Below are positions 9,748 through 20,604 of a DNA stretch of 64,000 nucleotides, one piece after another. The notes beneath the pieces were generated by a model, which worked only from the letters and a program-made list of their open reading frames with translations, was not told the origin of the DNA and did no database searches. Position 1 is the first letter of the stretch; each line of letters begins with the position of its first letter. The DNA is taken from positions 3,100,001 to 3,164,000 of the forward strand of contig CADCXD010000018.1 of assembly GCA_902806575.1 (NCBI GenBank), read 5' to 3'. The translations under genes were made by a program, and so were the position numbers. The DNA comes from Jackrogersella multiformis (Eukaryota > Ascomycota > Sordariomycetes > Xylariales > Hypoxylaceae).

Positions 9748-11961
9748 ATGGAAGGCGAACACGCCGGCTACGGCTCACCAGCCAACGTGGCTATACCTGG
9801 TAGCAACCCTATTCTAGCACAACCGCCTCTACAGGCCGACATATCAGGCGCCCCCAAGCATCCGAAGGTATGAAAGACAGAAAGAATGCGGCCACGGCTA
9901 TGGCTACTACTACTACTACTACTACTACTACTATACCCCATAACTTACCTAGTATACTGATGCGCTCATTAGATGTACAAATGTCCGAGATACCTTCCAC
10001 CGACCCAATCATCAAACAGGATAGCACCACTCCTGCTCCTGCTGGTATTTCAGATAACCCACTTGATGCCCCTCCTGCGCCGCCTGCTGAAACTACCTTA
10101 GCTAAGGACGACGAGGAAATGGGCGAGGCTCAGTCCGGCCCTCAAGATGGGCGACAAGACAAGGACGGCGACGAAGCAGCCGTTGGAGCCAACGGCAGTG
10201 TCCAGGAAGTGAAGTCTAAAGAATCCATCGAGAATGCTGCGCGCGAACACCTGATCTCTCAAACCCACAACATTGTCCTGCCGAGTTATAGCAGTTGGTT
10301 TGACATGAATGCGATCCACAGTATCGAACGCAAGGCTCTACCCGAATTCTTCAATAGTCGAAACCGAAGCAAAACCCCGGCCGTCTACAAGGATTACCGT
10401 GACTTCATGATCAACACCTATCGATTGAACCCCGTCGAATACTTAACCGTCACTGCGTGTAGACGAAACCTTGCCGGTGATGTTTGCGCCATCATGCGCG
10501 TCCATGCTTTCCTAGAGCAATGGGGGTTAATCAATTACCAAGTAAATATACTAGACCCTTCTCGACAGTATCAAACAAATTTCTAACATATTGCAGGTCG
10601 ATGCTGATCAACGCCCATCGCAAGTCGGTCCGCCCTTCACCGGTCATTTCCAGGTCATCTGTGATACCCCTCGTGGACTTCAGCCCTGGCAACCGTCGGC
10701 CGATCCCATTGTCCTTGAAGGCAAAAAGAGTCACGATACTGACCAAAAAGCCAACGCTGCTGCTACTGCTGCGGGCGAGCGAAACTTGGAGATTGGCCGA
10801 AATATCTACGAAGCCAACGCGAAGGGGACGAAGCTCACCAAGTCTGAGAGTAAGACAAATGGCGAAGCCGTAACTAACGGCACAACCTCACCGGCAGCTG
10901 ATGAGAACTTGACTAAGCCTATCATCAAAATCCACTGCCAGAACTGCGGTGTCGATTGCACTCGGGTCTACTATCACTTACCGGAGGCTAACTCCCCTAA
11001 CAAGGCGAAGTATGATGTTTGTCCCAGCTGTTACCTAGAAGGCCGAATACCCAACAATCAAACAAATACCCAGTTTGTCAAAATGGAGAACAAGACGTAC
11101 TCGACAGTCCTTGACCGCGATGCCCCGTGGACAGATGCCGAGGTTCTTCGACTTCTCGAGGCGTTAGAAAGGTACGATGATGACTGGGCTGAGATCGCTG
11201 AGCATGTGGGCACGCGGACTCGGGAGGAATGTGTCTTGCAATTCCTCCAGCTCGACATCGAAGACAAGTATCTCGAAACCGAAGCACCCATCCACGCACC
11301 TACAGGTCTCGCCATGCTAGGAAAACACGGCGGACACCTTCCTTTTAGCCAGGCTGACAACCCAGTGATGTCCGTCATCGGGTTCCTTGCTAGTCTCGCG
11401 GATCCCAAGACTACAGCGGCGGCGGCAAAGAAGTCCGTTGCGGAACTCCAGCAAGGGTTACGGAACAAAATCGAAGGTGGCGATGCGGCAAAGGTTAATG
11501 GGAAGGGCAAAGAGAAGGAAGGCGATTCGATGGATATCGATAACCACCAAGAGAGTCCAAGCACAACTGCGTCTAACCTGGCCAGCATACCGCTTGCTGC
11601 TATGGGTGCTCGTTCCGGCGGCTTGGCTTCCCATGAAGAGCGAGAGATGACCCGGCTACTTTCCGCGGCCGTTAATGTTACCCTACAAAAGATGGAGTTG
11701 AAGCTCAAGTACTTCGACGAAATGGAAGGTATCTTACAAGCAGAGCGACGTGAACTAGAGAGGGGCAGACAACAGCTTTTCCTAGATCGACTCGCTTTTA
11801 AGAAGCGGGTGAGGGAAACACAAGCAGGTCTGAGATCAGCTGGTGCAAACGGTGGCGATATCAAGCCTGACGGTAGCGGTCTAACCTTCACGTCCGCTCC
11901 ACCATTAAGCTCTGTTCAGCCGCTCGGCAGCGATGGCAACATCAAGAGTTACGAAGCCTAA
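9748..11961 (+). CDS. SWI3: SWIRM-SANT chromatin remodelling subunit (SWI3/RSC8 family)
   Basis: Core scaffold subunit of SWI/SNF or RSC remodellers in the nucleus. The SWIRM domain spans HNIVLPSYSSWFDM to FLEQWGLINYQVDADQRP and is interrupted by a 55-nt intron (10542-10596, branch CTAAC). It is followed by a ZZ-like zinc site (CQNCGVDC...CPSC), a SANT domain (PWTDAEVLRLLEALERYDDDWAEIAEHVG, split here as PWTDAEVLRLLEALE and YDDDWAEIAEHVG), and a C-terminal coiled coil near 11640-11820. Start ATG 9748 begins MEGEHAGYGSP. A first intron must leave at GTATGA (9868); the acceptor is uncertain. AAACAG at 10014-10019 keeps phase and gives 668 residues; CATTAG at 9967-9972 needs a different donor. 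A (CTA)10 microsatellite at 9904-9933 probably lies inside that intron. Family call firm, N-terminus tentative; RSC8 and SWI3 cannot be separated by eye. Confidence 0.88.
9904..9933 (+). repeat. (CTA)10 microsatellite
   Basis: Ten uninterrupted CTA units, probably within the first intron of the SWI3-like gene. If retained they would encode a Thr run. Confidence 0.9.
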
Positions 11962-12527
11962 TTCCGGGGCGGCGGGAGGGATTTCTACGCACAAGAGAAG
12001 CCGGGGTTATTCGAGGCGAACCAGGCATTCTAAAGGGATTTTGTCGATTCGGTTTTTGTGAATCTACGTATTGCTAGCTTCCGTGGGCGTCAAGGGATTG
12101 ATCGGCTCTCGTTCTGCTTTCAGAAGGGGTTTCAGAATCGAGGAGAGGGCCACAGTAGTGTCTTCGAACCAAAGGCAGTGTATTACCATACGATACTCAT
12201 AAATAAGGACACGTCCATGAGAAATGGAAAACGGTTTTTTTTTTCGGTTGCCAATTCTGTATTCTGTTGGGGTAGTGAGGTAGTAAGTAAGGTAGTAAGT
12301 AAGGTAATAATGATTGCCTATGTAGGTTGGTAGGTTGTGTTTGCAAGTGCAAACATGTTCCGCGAACAAAACCTTGGTTTTATAGTACGCCAAAATGAGA
12401 TATCCCACGTAACCAAACATCCACGGATATCCGAAACCGAGCGTCTACTCGTAGATAATCCTTCTCTGAGTTAGTATTTTTATCGCCTTAGGTAGGTGCC
12501 CATGTCCTAGCCACGAGACTCATCTCA
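11962..12527. other. Intergenic, convergent 3' ends
   Basis: Lies between the SWI3-like stop and the RRN5-like stop. It contains a direct repeat of GTAGTAAGTAAG near 12280-12305. No gene is supported. Confidence 0.6.
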
Positions 12528-14491
12528 TCACACATCCCCATCATCCAAGCGCCCCGCCTCCGCGAGCTCCCACTCGCCGTAGTACTCGGTGTAGTCCCTC
12601 CAGTCCCCCGCGCCCAGGTCTTGCAGGCCGGCCTTCTTCCTGCTCGGCGGCCCCGTCTCCATCCTCACACCCGCCTCCGGCTCCGACCCCCTTTTCGGAT
12701 ACGCATGCGCGTCGTCCTCCGCCCGGTCGCCGCGCAGCATGCCCCACAGCCGCTCCTCCTCCGCCGCGCTGGTCGCCTGGTCCGCCGCCGCGGCTGCGGC
12801 CCACGCCCGCTGCTCGCCGACTAGGCGCTGCCGCAGCGCGCCCACCGAGCGCGATGATGAGGGTGCTGCGGCCTGGTCGAGGGCTGAGTATGTTTGCGCT
12901 TCGGCGAGGTCTAGGGCTAGGGCTGCGGCGTCGATGGCGGAGAGGTCGGAGGCGCAGTCGGAGGATGGGTTTGGGTTTGAGGATGAAGGTGAGGGTGAGG
13001 GTGAGAGGGAGTCTGAGGGTGGCTCTTGGTCGCTATCTGGGTCGCCGGGTTGCAGGGTTGTGCTAGGGTTGGGGTTGGGGTTGGGGTTGGGGAAGCCGAG
13101 GGCGGCTTCGACGGCGGCGTAGGGCATTATGGCGAGGTCGGGTTCGTAGTCGGGTTCCGCGTAGTCCACGTCGTCGTAAGCGTCGTCGTCATTGTCATTG
13201 TCGTCGTTGGCTGCGGCTTCAATGTCTGTGCCTTCACTCCCTTCCCCTTTAATAGATCATCACCACTATCATCATCATCTCCATCCCCCCACCGATTCTT
13301 CCCCCATCTTCTTCATCCTCGTCCTCCCCTTCCCCCTCCCTCTTGTCATCGTCGTCGTCGTCGTCATCATTATCATACACATCCAACCGCAACCTCCTCG
13401 CGGCCCTCGCCCAAAACTCCCGACTATCGCGCGGCAGCCCCACGGACGCGGCCGCGGCCCGCACGTCCTCGAGCCGCACGACGAGGCTGGTGCGGCCGCG
13501 CCGGTCCCCCGCCCGCTTCGCGCGCACCCGCGACCCCGCCACGTACAGCGCCGCGCCCACCAGCCGCCGCGCCACGCTCACCGCCAGCGAGTGGAAGTCC
13601 GCCAGCGCCGTCGCGCGCATCGCCGGCGCGTCTGGGGACGGGAAGGAGGGGAGTGCGGATATGGAGTGCCAGTTGCCGTCGCTCACCCCCGAGTTCATGA
13701 ATACTCGGTCCGAGAGCCGCAGCCAGTTGCGCAGCGCGAAGAGCGTGGCGAAGGGCGGCACGTCTGTGGAAGGGGTGTTTGTATGGCTATGGCTATAGTT
13801 ATGGTTATGATTATGGTCTTGGTCGTGCTGTTGCCATCCTCCTCCTCGTTGTGGTTGTTGTTGCTGCTGCTGCTGCACCCGCCGGTCGAGAATTAGCGCC
13901 AACTCGCGCGTGACGAGCCACCGGCCGCCCCAGCGCTTCTGCTCGAGCCCCGCCTCGTGCGCCTCCTGCCGCAGCGCGAGGGCATCGGCGGCGCCGTCCA
14001 GCGCCGCGCAGAGCGCCGTGCTGATCTCAATAGCGGCCGGCGCCCCCGCCGCGTGCATCTCCCGCCGCGTCTTACCCCCGCCGCCGCGCCGCGCGCGCGT
14101 CGCCGCCTCCAGCCGCTCCAGGTACTGCCGCACCTCCAGCGCGCCCTTGCTGCCGACGCGCGCCGCGATGCCCGGCAGGTCGTCGCGGCCCAGCCGCGCC
14201 ACGGCCGCGAAGAACGCCTGCTTCTCCGCCGCGGTCCACAGCACGGCGCCGAGCTGGGCGGCCGCGAGCTCCGGGCTTGGCCTGTCGTCTCGCACGTGCC
14301 CGCGCGCGGCGTCGGCGATGTCGTCGTTGAGAAGGCTGAGGTACCGCGGGTTGAAGACGCCTCTTTGGCGCTTGGGGCCCGGCGCCGTGGGCGGCTCTGC
14401 GGGGGAGGTCTTCCGCCGGCGCTTGCGGGGACCGGCTGGGGAGGAGGGGGGAAGGGGAGGGGGGGTATTTTGGGTCGTCTTCGGAGTCCAT
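12528..14491 (-). CDS. RRN5: RRN5-like RNA polymerase I upstream activating factor subunit, frame broken twice
   Basis: The SANT-type segment LWTAAEKQAFFAAVARLGRD followed by GIAARVGSK and VRQYLERL resembles Rrn5, a subunit of the Pol I upstream activating factor that marks rDNA promoters. The block GVFNPRYLSLLND before it and FWARAARRLRLDV after it fit the same family, as does the C-terminal MPYAAVEAALGF. The best start is ATG 14491 (context GCCATGG), beginning MDSEDDPKYPP, but it is one base out of phase with the SANT frame. A second frame change falls between about 13312 and 13249 in an acidic Asp/Glu tract. Both changes are cured by one extra base in a homopolymer (14459-14465 and 13285-13290), so an assembly under-call is likely. 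A 113-nt intron (13266-13378) is a weaker alternative for the second. Gln and Asp runs and extreme GC are notable. Confidence 0.7.
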
Positions 14492-15329
14492 GGCTACCTA
14501 GGGGTTGGGGTGCTTGGGAATAGAGTAGGGTGCTGGAGGATGTTTGTTATTTATTATAAATCAACCCTTAGATATTTAGTATGGGGTGAAGAGCGAATGT
14601 GTAAGAGGCGTGTATGCAACTATCCGTGCCTTTCGGAGGTATGGGGAATGGCCATCCCTATTATGAAAAAGATGTCAGGCAGCTTTAAAGATACTAAATT
14701 TCGAAAGTAGCTGGGGGTCATAAATCCGCCTCTTATAAATCTTTACTTGCTTGATTCTGTTAAGTTAGACTTGTGGTGTTTAGGTTCTGCACAAGCTATA
14801 GCGGTTGATACGTATGTACCTAGGTAGGTTAGTGAAAAATAGCGAGAAATATATCTTAGGCACTGTCTGCTTTGGTACATACCGGTAGTCAGAAAATGTA
14901 AAGCCTCGATATTTATATATCCGATATTCTCATGTTGAAGTGCTTAAGTAATGAAGATTGAGACTTCAAGATCTTTAAAGAACAGGGCTAAGGATTTACA
15001 AAAAGAAAAATAAGAAAAATTAAAATACACTGTACCGTACAATTAGAATTCACACACACACACAGACAGAAATATATATATATATATTAACGGCCATTTC
15101 ATTGTTTACTTTGAATGTATAAAGCAACTCTGATATATGCCTCAGTCACCCCTTTTGTACCATTATCATTGGCTTAATTCGATTCAGCGATATCACGTCT
15201 AATTTATTATCATTCATCTCCACTGAAAAGTTTCTAACTTCCAAGGTTCTATTTATAACACGAGCCTCAATTCTTGTCTCAACCTTCACCTTAACCATTA
15301 TATTATTCAGGTACCTAAGCAGCTATGCC
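14492..15329. other. Divergent promoter region
   Basis: An 838-bp AT-rich spacer between the RRN5-like gene and IRC3. It includes an ACCTAGGT palindrome (14818-14825), a CA run (15051-15064) and a TA run (about 15071-15087). No coding signal. Confidence 0.6.
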
Positions 15330-17327
15330 ATGTCGCCTCCGCCTATAAGATGGCTATTTTCGGCAAGGTCTATATGGCGTTTCCCTGTGATGAGATATCG
15401 ATATCATCAGAGATGCCATCAGATATATCATCAGAGATATTATTCAACTCCAGTTGCTGCCACTGCCTCTGCCTCTGCCTCTCCCCCTACTACCGAGTCC
15501 TCTCAGGTATTCCCAGGAATTCGCCTCCGTGACTATCAAGAAGAATGCATCCAATCCGTCATCAGTTCTGTGAAGAATGGCAATAAGCGATTGGGAATAT
15601 CACTGGCTACCGGTGCTGGGAAAACCATCATATTTACCCAGCTGATTGACCGAATCAAGTCTAATTCGGATGAGGCCAGTCAGACGTTGATCTTGGCCCA
15701 TAGACGAGAGCTTGTAGAGCAAGCAGCTAGACATTGTACTGCTGCTTATCCGAACAAGAGGATCGAAATAGAGATGGGCAATATGCACGCCTCAGGAACT
15801 GCGGACATCACCATCGCTAGCATACAAAGCATTAACTCTGGAGATCGCATCAGCAAATTCGACCCTAGTCGGTTTAAACTCGTACTTGTTGATGAAGCTC
15901 ATCATATAGTTGCCTCGAGTTATCTGAACACTCTGGAATACTTCCGTCTCGACACGAAGAACAGTAGCTCGCCTACACTTGTTGGTGTGTCGGCAACTTT
16001 CTCTCGGACCGACGGGCTTCGATTAGGTGCCGCCATCGACGAGATAGTTTATCATAAGGACTATGTCGACATGATCGGAGACAAATGGTTATCGGACGTG
16101 GTTTTTACCACCGTCCAGTCAACAGCCGATATCTCAAAAGTAGGCAGCGGCGCCAACGGCGATTTCCAAACCCGCGAATTGTCCAGGGTGGTCAACACCA
16201 AGCAGGTGAACGAAATAACTGTCCGCAGTTGGCTTGCGAAGGCTTCGGGAAGGAAGTCAACTTTAGTTTTCTGTGTGGACCTTGCACACATCGATGGGTT
16301 GACTGAAGCTTTCCGAGACCACGGCATCGATGCCAGATTTGTGACGGGAGAAACTCCAAACCTCGAGAGGAGTGAACTCCTGAGTGCTTTCAAGCGTAAG
16401 GAATTTCCAGTTCTCGTAAATTGCGGCGTCTTTACTGAAGGAACCGACATCCCCAATATCGATTGCGTGATATTGGCGAGACCGACTCGATCCCGCAATT
16501 TGCTAGTTCAAATGATGGGAAGGGGTATGCGGCTTCATCCGGATAAGACCGATTGTCACATCATCGACATGGTCTCAAGTCTAGCTGTCGGCGTAGTGAC
16601 GACTCCTACACTGTTTGGTCTCGACCCGACCGAGCTGGTGCAAAAAGCTTCTGTGGAAGACATGCGACGATTGAAGACCACGAGAGTAGAAATTGGCGAG
16701 AGTAGACCAGCCAAGAACGTCACCTTCGTCGATTATGATTCAGTCCTCGACTTGATCGCAGACACATCTGGCGAGAAGCACATCAGGTCAATTAGTCAGC
16801 TTGCCTGGGTACAGGTTGCGCCGACTAAGTGGATTCTATCAGGGTCTCATGGGAGTTATATCCGATTAGAAATGGAGGGTAAATCAAATAACAAGAATAA
16901 ATTCGTGGCTTGGGAGATCCGGGCTCTTCCTAAGGGTGTTTCGAAATCTCCGTATGCTGCACCTCGACAACTACTAGAAGCACCCACCCTGATTGATGCT
17001 GTACATGGATGCGACAATTACGCAGCTGAAAAGTATCCTTATACGCTTATATCGAGGCACCAGCGTTGGCGAAATGGGCCACCTACAGATGGCCAGCTAC
17101 TATTTCTCAATAAGCTGCGAGGGGAGAAGGAAAAACTAGAAGCGAAAGATATCACAAAGGGCAAGGCTGCAGATATGATAACGAAAATACGACATGGTGC
17201 TCGAGGCCACTTTACTGCAATTGGTGCTGTCAAACGACGACAGGAACGGAAACAAAGCTTAGCAGAGGAGAAGAATAATGCTATGCGGCTCAGAGAAAAG
17301 GTCACCGTCGGACCTCTGTTAGCGTGA
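15330..17327 (+). CDS. IRC3: Mitochondrial superfamily 2 DNA helicase Irc3
   Basis: Single-exon gene of 665 residues. Irc3 is a mitochondrial double-stranded DNA helicase that helps maintain and recombine mtDNA. The N-terminus (about 45 residues, Arg/Tyr/Ser-rich, no acids) looks like a presequence. The helicase core follows: Q-like entry LRDYQEECIQS, Walker A ATGAGKT near residue 92, Walker B box DEAH near 187, SAT-type motif GVSATFSR, and motif VI QMMGRGMR. The order and spacing match the Irc3 branch rather than cytosolic DEAD-box RNA helicases. ATG 15330 opens the frame; the nearby ATG at 15325 is in another frame. Divergent from the RRN5-like gene. Confidence 0.9.
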   Translation: MSPPPIRWLFSARSIWRFPVMRYRYHQRCHQIYHQRYYSTPVAATASASASPPTTESSQVFPGIRLRDYQEECIQSVISSVKNGNKRLGISLATGAGKTIIFTQLIDRIKSNSDEASQTLILAHRRELVEQAARHCTAAYPNKRIEIEMGNMHASGTADITIASIQSINSGDRISKFDPSRFKLVLVDEAHHIVASSYLNTLEYFRLDTKNSSSPTLVGVSATFSRTDGLRLGAAIDEIVYHKDYVDMIGDKWLSDVVFTTVQSTADISKVGSGANGDFQTRELSRVVNTKQVNEITVRSWLAKASGRKSTLVFCVDLAHIDGLTEAFRDHGIDARFVTGETPNLERSELLSAFKRKEFPVLVNCGVFTEGTDIPNIDCVILARPTRSRNLLVQMMGRGMRLHPDKTDCHIIDMVSSLAVGVVTTPTLFGLDPTELVQKASVEDMRRLKTTRVEIGESRPAKNVTFVDYDSVLDLIADTSGEKHIRSISQLAWVQVAPTKWILSGSHGSYIRLEMEGKSNNKNKFVAWEIRALPKGVSKSPYAAPRQLLEAPTLIDAVHGCDNYAAEKYPYTLISRHQRWRNGPPTDGQLLFLNKLRGEKEKLEAKDITKGKAADMITKIRHGARGHFTAIGAVKRRQERKQSLAEEKNNAMRLREKVTVGPLLA

Positions 17328-18033
17328 ATGGTTTTCACAGTTTCGCGCATGTACAAACAGACAAATCGACATTCCCACCCAATAACAAGCATTCGATGAG
17401 TGGCTTGAGCATCGGCTGTGTTCGACAGTGTACAGTGTTCGTCGGGGAGAGTTCTTGCCAATTTCGAGCTGGTCGTGAATCTGAGTTAAGGCACACACAC
17501 ATACTAACTACCCACCTAGTCACATTCATGTCATTCGAACTGTGTCTGGCTTCAAGGTTCCAAGGTTCTAAAGACTGTCAACTGTCCACGCAATTCCAGG
17601 CACTCACTTTTATATCAGCCCTATACTGTACCGCACAATTCTACCAAACTTTATGGACACGCCAAAATGGGGTTGTTTTCCATGCTATGAGTACATCCCC
17701 ATTCCATGAATATTTCCAAGAAATTGTTTCTACTGCAGTATCTTTTACAACATCTTTTACAATAATTACATCGGCCTTCCTTACTACATCCTTTATGGTA
17801 ATTTCGAGCTGCACAATAGTGGATAAAGAGGCTCACAGCTTCGAAATTCAAACCTAGCACCAGCCAGTCGCGTCTTCCTCTCAACCTTCTTTTAGCGCGT
17901 CTATCTATGACTTACACAATCCCACATCTCTTCCTTCGCCCCTGGGACTTCTAAAATCCCTATATCCCAAATCAACGCACTTTCCCCATATTCCAAACAC
18001 ACAGCCAAGAAAGGAGAGGAAAGTTCGAATATC
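17328..18033. other. Intergenic spacer
   Basis: Between IRC3 and the next plus-strand gene. A 177-codon open frame overlaps it (17324-17857), but its composition is low-complexity Ser/Thr/Phe and it resembles nothing known. I regard it as non-coding. Confidence 0.55.
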
Positions 18034-19572
18034 ATGGATATCATGGACACCAGGGACGATGTACCGCGTAAAGCAGGTCCAGAAGTCGCTATATACTTAG
18101 ATGATGACTACGACAGCAGATTTAGTAATGCAAAGAGCATCATAATTGCGCCTTCGGTCAAATTGGCACCTAACGCTCGATATTACTTTTCCAACACCCG
18201 TTTTCGAGTTCGAAACACTACTATCCCATCACCTTATACTCATCCTGACCCACAGCGTCTAGTTGGCTGGAACACTTACCCACCACGGCCCGTTCCCAGA
18301 TTTGACCCGGTCGGCCTCGAGAAAGCGTCCGGAAAAGGATTACGAGATATTGAGGAAATCACGGATCAACACATCGAGCAATCTACTGCTCTACAGGAAG
18401 TGATGGAACAGGCCAACGAGTGGAGAAGATTGCTCCTCAATCCATCAACAGATTATAAGGAAAGGTGTAACCTTTTGAAGACCTACCAGCGCGATTCTGT
18501 CGAGGCGGCAGCAGTGTCTATTCGAGTCTTTGCTCAATACGAGGCAAAGGAAATTGCGAAAGAGATACGACTAGAAGATGCGGTGGCTGCCGAAGAGGAC
18601 GAGATTCTCCTCGATGGAATCCAACAATTGTACTGCGCCTTTGCGAGCGTCGAGAGCCACGAAAGTCACGCATCCTCCCGTCGTCGCGCTTCCGAGCATT
18701 TGGAGCTTCAACATCAGCAGCCAACGCGAATACCGTCAAGAGCCGAGCTCATGTTTGGGTCGGACGGGTCGGACGGGTCGTCGCCTTATCCCAGCATATC
18801 CGGAGAAAGTCGTTTGTACTTCATCGGGTCGCCTCCGAAGCTACATATCATTCCGTTTTGCAAGGCCGTGGAATTTGGCCTCGAAACCGGCCTCGATGGT
18901 GTTGAAGGTCTAAACCCTACATCCTCATCACTCCCGAGCACGGTCGAGCTAGGATCACCTCAGCTGCGACTATCTTTACCGGCCGCACCCCTCCCATACG
19001 AACCCCCGGCTTCGCTCGGCAACCCCAATATACCAGACTGGTTCCCGCTTCTCAAGCTACAAGTGACCGGGGTTGATCTCGAGTCCCAGTGGACAAATTT
19101 CCTCGGAACTCTTGGCATGCTAGAAAAATTGGTACAACAAGAGAATGAGAATGAGAAGCCGAAGTGGGATAAGAACTGGCATGAACCTAATCCTAAGTGG
19201 CCATACATACATCGAGCGGAGAGTGGAGGCTGGTGGAAATGCAGATCTAGACCCGATGCTCCAGAGGCCGAAGCCGAATGCCGCCAATGCCATAGTAACT
19301 CTACAAACATGGCGCAACCGACCGACCCGAAAGAGCAACTCAAAGAGATGATGGATGCCGTCAACGAGGCAATGGGGCTAGTTGCTGAGAAAGACAAGGC
19401 TGTCGCCATGGCGATGTTACGCCAGAAAGAGAAGGCCCCCGAAGATAAGCTGTGGATGGAGGACATGCAGAGAAGCGTACGCCAGGCTGCTGAGAAGAGC
19501 GTCTATCAACGAGAACGGGGTTACAACTTCCTCCAAGGCTACGAGGTGTCATCTACTGAAGTTTCTCCTTGA
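18034..19572 (+). CDS. Hypothetical protein, 512 residues, no recognised domain
   Basis: An intron-free frame from ATG 18034 (two in-frame ATGs, 18034 and 18043). Codon use and composition look coding over the full length. It opens MDIMDTRDDVPRKAG. A charged, probably helical stretch runs from about residue 105 to 205 (IEEITDQHIEQ to LLDGIQQLYC), a short GSDGSDGS repeat sits near 247, a conserved-looking centre contains PNIPDWFPLLKLQVTGVD, and a Trp-rich patch (WDKNWHEPNPKWPYIHRAE) precedes a CRSR...CRQCHSN pair of cysteines. The C-terminus is Lys/Glu-rich and helical. No signal peptide or membrane segment is evident. I do not recognise the family, so function is unknown. Confidence 0.75.
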   Translation: MDIMDTRDDVPRKAGPEVAIYLDDDYDSRFSNAKSIIIAPSVKLAPNARYYFSNTRFRVRNTTIPSPYTHPDPQRLVGWNTYPPRPVPRFDPVGLEKASGKGLRDIEEITDQHIEQSTALQEVMEQANEWRRLLLNPSTDYKERCNLLKTYQRDSVEAAAVSIRVFAQYEAKEIAKEIRLEDAVAAEEDEILLDGIQQLYCAFASVESHESHASSRRRASEHLELQHQQPTRIPSRAELMFGSDGSDGSSPYPSISGESRLYFIGSPPKLHIIPFCKAVEFGLETGLDGVEGLNPTSSSLPSTVELGSPQLRLSLPAAPLPYEPPASLGNPNIPDWFPLLKLQVTGVDLESQWTNFLGTLGMLEKLVQQENENEKPKWDKNWHEPNPKWPYIHRAESGGWWKCRSRPDAPEAEAECRQCHSNSTNMAQPTDPKEQLKEMMDAVNEAMGLVAEKDKAVAMAMLRQKEKAPEDKLWMEDMQRSVRQAAEKSVYQRERGYNFLQGYEVSSTEVSP

Positions 19573-20604
19573 TATCTTGTATCAGGGCTTCGATGTAAGA
19601 GAGGGTGGGGGCGGATGTCCACAAAAGCTTGCATTTCTATGGTGCATTTCTACGGGTGACGATATCACTGGATGGCTTGGGTTAGCGAGTTTGCGTGGCA
19701 TTTTCAAGGTTTGCTTTGGGCATGGCCTGATGATATGGACGATTGCATTGCCGGCGTGGGAGTTGAGCATGATGAGCTGAGCATTGACATTATCTTTCGA
19801 TTATTATGGATGGGCGATGAGAGAGAGGGGAGGGAGGGGGGGAAAGGGGGGAAGGGGGAAGATATTTTCATTGCAATCATCGAGTCGTACAGATAGATGG
19901 CTGCACTGCTGGGAGAAATCTCGCCTCTACTACGAGAGGGTACTTAGCAAGACACTTAATGGCTAATGGCTAATGATTTGATACATGCTCTCGTGGTTTA
20001 TCTTGATGTGTGTGTGTGCCTCTTAGAAGTCATGGCTTACTTGATACTAGCACTGGTATGTACCTACTTACATACCTAAGGTACCTATGTAGCTCGTTAA
20101 AGTTGAGATGACATAATACTAAAAGGTTCATGTAGGTACCTGGGTACACATCTGACACAATCAGCCACAAGAACACAAGAACACAAGAACCTAAAAAGAA
20201 TGGGTCGCCGCCGGCACAACGGCCGGCCCATCTTTTTAACTCCGACGCTGTGGCTAGTGCCGGGGAAAAAATTGTACATAGGCAGCTTAGAAAGCGATGA
20301 TGTATTTTGTTGAAATTAGTCTAAGCTCCGAATCGAATAGAATTACTAAGGCGATAATAAAAAGTTGCCTCGACTTTTTTTTTTGTGGCACGCAATGGGC
20401 ATTTTCCCGTAAGGCTTCTCGCCGTAAGTCTTGTACTTTTAAATTACCACCCCTTTCCTTCAATATTAACTGGTGGGCATTTCTGCTACTCTACTGTGAA
20501 TTCGTTATTCGTTTTGTATAGAACGCAACGCTCCGCTCCGCTCCCTTACCATTCCGTCATCATCGCCTCCTCCAATTTTTCCTAATTCTCCAAGACTCCC
20601 GACC
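19573..20604. other. Intergenic spacer
   Basis: A 1-kb stretch between the hypothetical gene and PIM1. It contains a G-rich tract (about 19825-19860), TACCTA-type repeats near 20055-20090, and about three copies of CAAGAACA at 20167-20190. No gene is supported. Confidence 0.6.

Noticed and set aside
13266..13378. Intron in RRN5 as sole cause of the frame change
   Set aside because: It is phase-compatible, but it has no branch site, a purine-rich 3' end, and would remove a typical acidic tract; kept only as an alternative.
12739..14710. Several long plus-strand frames opposite RRN5
   Set aside because: They are shadows produced by high GC and repeated codons; they are Arg/Ala-rich and lack motifs.
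17324..17857. A 177-codon plus-strand frame after IRC3
   Set aside because: It starts with a non-ATG codon overlapping the IRC3 stop and is built from short Ser/Thr/Phe repeats.
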